This document shows, one piece after another, positions 61,215-64,000 of a stretch of 64,000 nucleotides of DNA (its first letter is position 1; every line of letters begins with the position of its first letter). The stretch covers positions 4,156,001-4,220,000 of the forward strand of contig NC_079878.1 of the NCBI RefSeq assembly GCF_029227915.1. The letters are read 5' to 3'. The notes below the pieces were generated by a model that worked only from the letters and a program-made list of their open reading frames with translations, had not been told where the DNA came from and ran no database searches. A program made the translations under genes and the position numbers. The DNA is from Hydractinia symbiolongicarpus. Lineage: Eukaryota > Cnidaria > Hydrozoa > Anthoathecata > Hydractiniidae.

Positions 61215-64000
61215 TCTACCACAACGCCCAGTGCAATCGCTGAGTTCCAGCAATCAAGTCAAATTAAGAAGAATGTTACTTCTTGTAATCAAACTGGCTC
61301 ATTTATTACATTTATAAGGTCAAAGTCCAAAATCAGTTCAATTAAGTCCCACAGTCAAACGTTTCACTGTTTAAAGCGATGCAACCTAGTAATATCCAAA
61401 TACTATCGCTAAATACATGTGGGGACGAATATGTGGCGCAACCGTTTTAACTCAAGCGGATTGATACCGTTAGAAAGTCATTGAAATGTAGTTTTTGAAA
61501 CTGTCGCTTTTTCTTCAGTGCGCGATAACGGGTAGGATTGGTGCCCAAGTAAAAAATGACTTTTTTCTTTAAATTTTTTAATAACGTGCTACCACAGCAC
61601 CCAGTGTAATCGCTGAGTTCCAGCAATCATGTCAAATTAAGAAGAATGATATTTCTTGTAGTCAAACTGCCTTATTTATAACATTTTTCAGGTCACAGTC
61701 CAAAGTTTGTTCATTTAAGTCCCGCAGTCAATCGTTTCATTGTTAAAGGCGAAGCAACCTAATAATATCAGAAAAATATCGCTAAATACATGTTGATACG
61801 AATATGGGACGCAACCGTTGTAACTCAAACGGATTGATACGGCCAAGAAGTCGATGAAATGTAGTTTTTGAGAATGTCTCTATTTCTTCAGCGCGAAATA
61901 ACAGCTTTGATTGGTCCCACAGTAAAAAATGACTTATTTCTCTTAATTTTTTAATAAAGCGCTACCACAGCGCCCAGTGTAATTGCTGAGTTCCAGTAAT
62001 CATGTCAAATTAGGAAGAATGTTATTTCTTGTAGTCAAACTGGCTCATTTATCACATTTATAAGGTCAAAGTACAAAATCAGTTCTATTAAGTCCCACAG
62101 TCATATGTTTCAGTGTTAAAAGCGATGCAACCTAGTAATATCTGAATACTATCGCCAAATACATGTGGGGACGAATATGTGACGCAACAGTTGTAACTCA
62201 AACGGATTGATACCGTTAGAAAGTCAATGATTGAAATTTTTGAAACTGTCGCTATTTCCTTAGCGCGCGATAACGGCTAGGATTAGTCCCACAGTAAAAA
62301 ATGGCTTATTTATCCTAATTTTTTAATAAAGTGCTACCACAGCGCCCAGTGCAATCGCTAAGTTCCAGCAATCAAGTCAAATTAAGAAGAATGTTAATTC
62401 TTGTAATCAAACTGGCTCATTTATCACATTTATAAGATCAAAGTCCAAAATCAGTTCAATTAAGTCCCACAGTCAACCGTTTCACTTTTAAAAGCGATGC
62501 AACCTAGTATTATCCGAATACTATCGCTATATACATGTTGGTACGAATATGTGACGCAACCGTTGTAACTCAAACGGATTTATACCGCTAGAAAGTCAAT
62601 GAAATGTAGTCTTTGAAACTGTTCCTATTTATTCAGGGCATGCTAACGGCCAGGATTGGTCTAAAAGTAAGAAAAGACTTATTTATCTAAATTTTTAAAT
62701 AAAGCGCTACCACAGATCCTAATGTAATCGATGAATTCCGGCAATCATGTCTAATTAAGAAGAATGTTATTTCTTGGGTCCAGTTGGCTCATCTATCACA
62801 TTTATAATGACATAGTACAGAGTCAGTTCTATTAAGTCCCACAGTCAACCGTTTCACTGTTAAAAGCGATGCAACCTAGTATTATCCGAATACTATCATT
62901 AAATACATGTGGGGACGAATATGTGACGCAACAGTTGTAACTCAAACAGATTGATACCGTTAGAAAGTCAATGAAATGTAGTCTTTGAAACTGTCGCTAT
63001 TTCTTCAGCGCGCGATAACGGCTAGGATTGGTCCCACAGTAAAAAATGACTTTTTTATTTAAATTTTTAAATGGAGTGCTACCACAACGCCCAGTGCAAT
63101 CGCTGAGTTCCAGCAATCAAATCAAATTAAGAAGAATGTTACTTCTTGTAATCAAACTGGCTCATTTATTACATTTACAAGGTCAAAGTCCAAAATCAGT
63201 TCAATTAAGTCCCACAGTCAAACGTTTCACTGTTTAAAGCGATGCAACCTAGTAATATCCAAATACTATCGCTAAATACATGTGGGGACGAATATGTGGC
63301 GCAACCGTTTTAACTCAAGCGGATTGATACCGTTAGAAAGTCATTGAAATGTAGTTTTTGAAACTGTCGCTTTTTCTTCAGTGCGCGATAACGGGTAGGA
63401 TTGGTGCCCAAGTAAAAAATGACTTTTTTATTTAAATTTTTTAATAACGTGCTACCACAGCACCCAGTGTAATCGCTGAGTTCCAGCAATCATGTCAAAT
63501 TAAGAAGAATGATATTTCTTGTAGTCAAACTGGCTTATTTATAACATTTTTCAGGTTACAGTCCAAAGTTTGTTCATTTAAGTCCCACAGTCAATCGTTT
63601 CATTGTTAAAGGCGAAGCAACCTAATAATATCAGAAAAATATCGCTAAATACATGTTGATACGAATATGGGACGCAACCGTTGTAACTCAAACGGATTGA
63701 TACGGCCAAGAAGTCGATGAAATGTAGTTTTTGAGAATGTCTCTATTTCTTCAGCGCGAAATAACAGCTTTGATTGGTCCCACAGTAAAAAATGACTTAT
63801 TTCTCTTAATTTTTTAATAAAGCGCTACCACAGCGCCCAGTGTAATCGCTGAGTTCCAGCAATCATGTCAAATTAGGAAGAATGTTATTTCTTGTAGTCA
63901 AACTGGCTCATTTATCACATTTATAAGGTCAAAGTACAAAATCAGTTCTATTAAGTCCCACAGTCATATGTTTCAGTGTTAAAAGCGATGCAACCTAGTA
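61215..64000. repeat. 5-monomer higher-order repeat, 1863-bp period, cut by window end
   Basis: Landmarks 61381, 61754 and 62127 pair with 63244, 63617 and 63990 at 1863 bp. Similarity runs from about 61220/63083 to the window edge (62137/64000) and must continue beyond it. Shared variants are 'tcagtgcgcgataacggg' (61516 and 63379), 'gattggtgcccaag' (61537 and 63400), 'catgttgatacgaatatggg' (61789 and 63652), 'cgcgaaataacagctttg' (61884 and 63747) and 'cagtcatatgtttcagtg' (62098 and 63961). Confidence 0.9.

Larger units (their letters stand above)
1..64000. repeat. Continuous satellite DNA array, ~373-bp monomer
   Basis: Every part of the window aligns to one monomer of 372-373 bp. The landmark 'gatgcaac' (variants gatgtaac, aatacaac, ggtacaac, gaagcaac) was located at 17, 390, 763, 1135, 1508 and so on to 63244, 63617 and 63990. 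No gap exceeds one period except three double periods in which the landmark itself was deleted. This gives 174 monomer periods between 17 and 63990, about 175 including the partial ends. No unique DNA, transposon or gene interrupts the array, and both ends are cut inside it. Length, tandem order and lack of coding constraint are typical of centromeric or pericentromeric satellites; that location is inferred. The family is not recognised. Confidence 0.97.

Noticed and set aside
1-64000. CRISPR array or bacterial repeat locus
   Set aside because: The repeating unit is ~373 bp with no short direct repeats separated by unique spacers. Every base between landmarks is itself repeated.
1-64000. CENP-B box
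   Set aside because: I looked for the 17-bp pattern with TTCG and CGGG at fixed spacing. 'aaacgg' and 'acgaat' elements occur but not in the required arrangement.
1-64000. tRNA, 5S rRNA or snRNA genes embedded in the repeat
   Set aside because: No cloverleaf, A/B box pair, terminator T-run in the right place or conserved rRNA core was seen in the monomer on either strand.

Overview
The whole 64 kb window is one uninterrupted tandem satellite DNA array. I see no gene, RNA gene, transposon, CRISPR array or unique sequence in it. I followed one landmark (the 'gatgcaac' motif and its variants) from position 17 to 63990. It recurs every 371-374 bases, with 174 monomer periods between those points. 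The mean full-length period is about 372.6 bp once ten internally shortened monomers are allowed for. GC is roughly 37 % from a hand-counted sample. CpG is not depleted. A >60 kb array of a ~373 bp monomer, with local higher-order structure and no ORF under visible constraint, fits a eukaryotic centromeric or pericentromeric (heterochromatic) satellite. I do not recognise the family and cannot name the species. The undepleted CpG weakly favours a genome with little germline methylation, such as many invertebrates.

Layout. Positions 1 to about 18.5 kb are the most homogeneous part. They mix a few monomer subtypes: A-type ('gtgtactcgctgaattcc'), B-type ('cagtgcaatcgctgagttcc') and a third with 'gaaaccgtctct'. 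These are arranged in higher-order repeats (HORs): a 7-monomer step of 2610 bp (710-6063), a 6-monomer step of 2237 bp (5.5-9.8 kb), a second 7-monomer step of 2609 bp (7.8-13.5 kb) and a 4-monomer step of 1449 bp (15.6-18.5 kb). The last includes a monomer with a 43-bp deletion. A more divergent stretch near 18.5-19.2 kb leads into a patchwork of shorter duplications: 1117 bp (19.2-21.5 kb), about 600 bp (21.1-22.7 kb) and a 9-monomer 3352-bp pair (23.9-30.7 kb) in which one copy gained about 600 bp and lost one monomer. Next come 1118 bp (31.3-33.3 kb), a third 7-monomer step of 2603 bp (35.9-41.1 kb), a single-monomer duplication (43.5-44.2 kb), 1491 bp (45.5-48.5 kb), 745 and 1491 bp (50.5-54.0 kb), 1492 bp (57.0-59.9 kb) and 1863 bp (61.2 kb to the window end).

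Interpretation. Nearly all duplications are whole multiples of the monomer, as in-register unequal exchange or replication slippage would produce. Ten monomers carry internal deletions, and three of those alleles were themselves amplified as parts of larger units. An 86-88 codon reading frame stays open in one monomer variant. Its copies differ mainly by amino-acid replacements and it is a by-product of monomer homogenisation, so I do not call it a gene. Notable sequence-level features are a 10-bp palindrome with a CACGTG core restricted to one subtype, small conserved dyads, and strongly conserved segments that could be protein-binding sites. All boundaries and identities were judged by eye.
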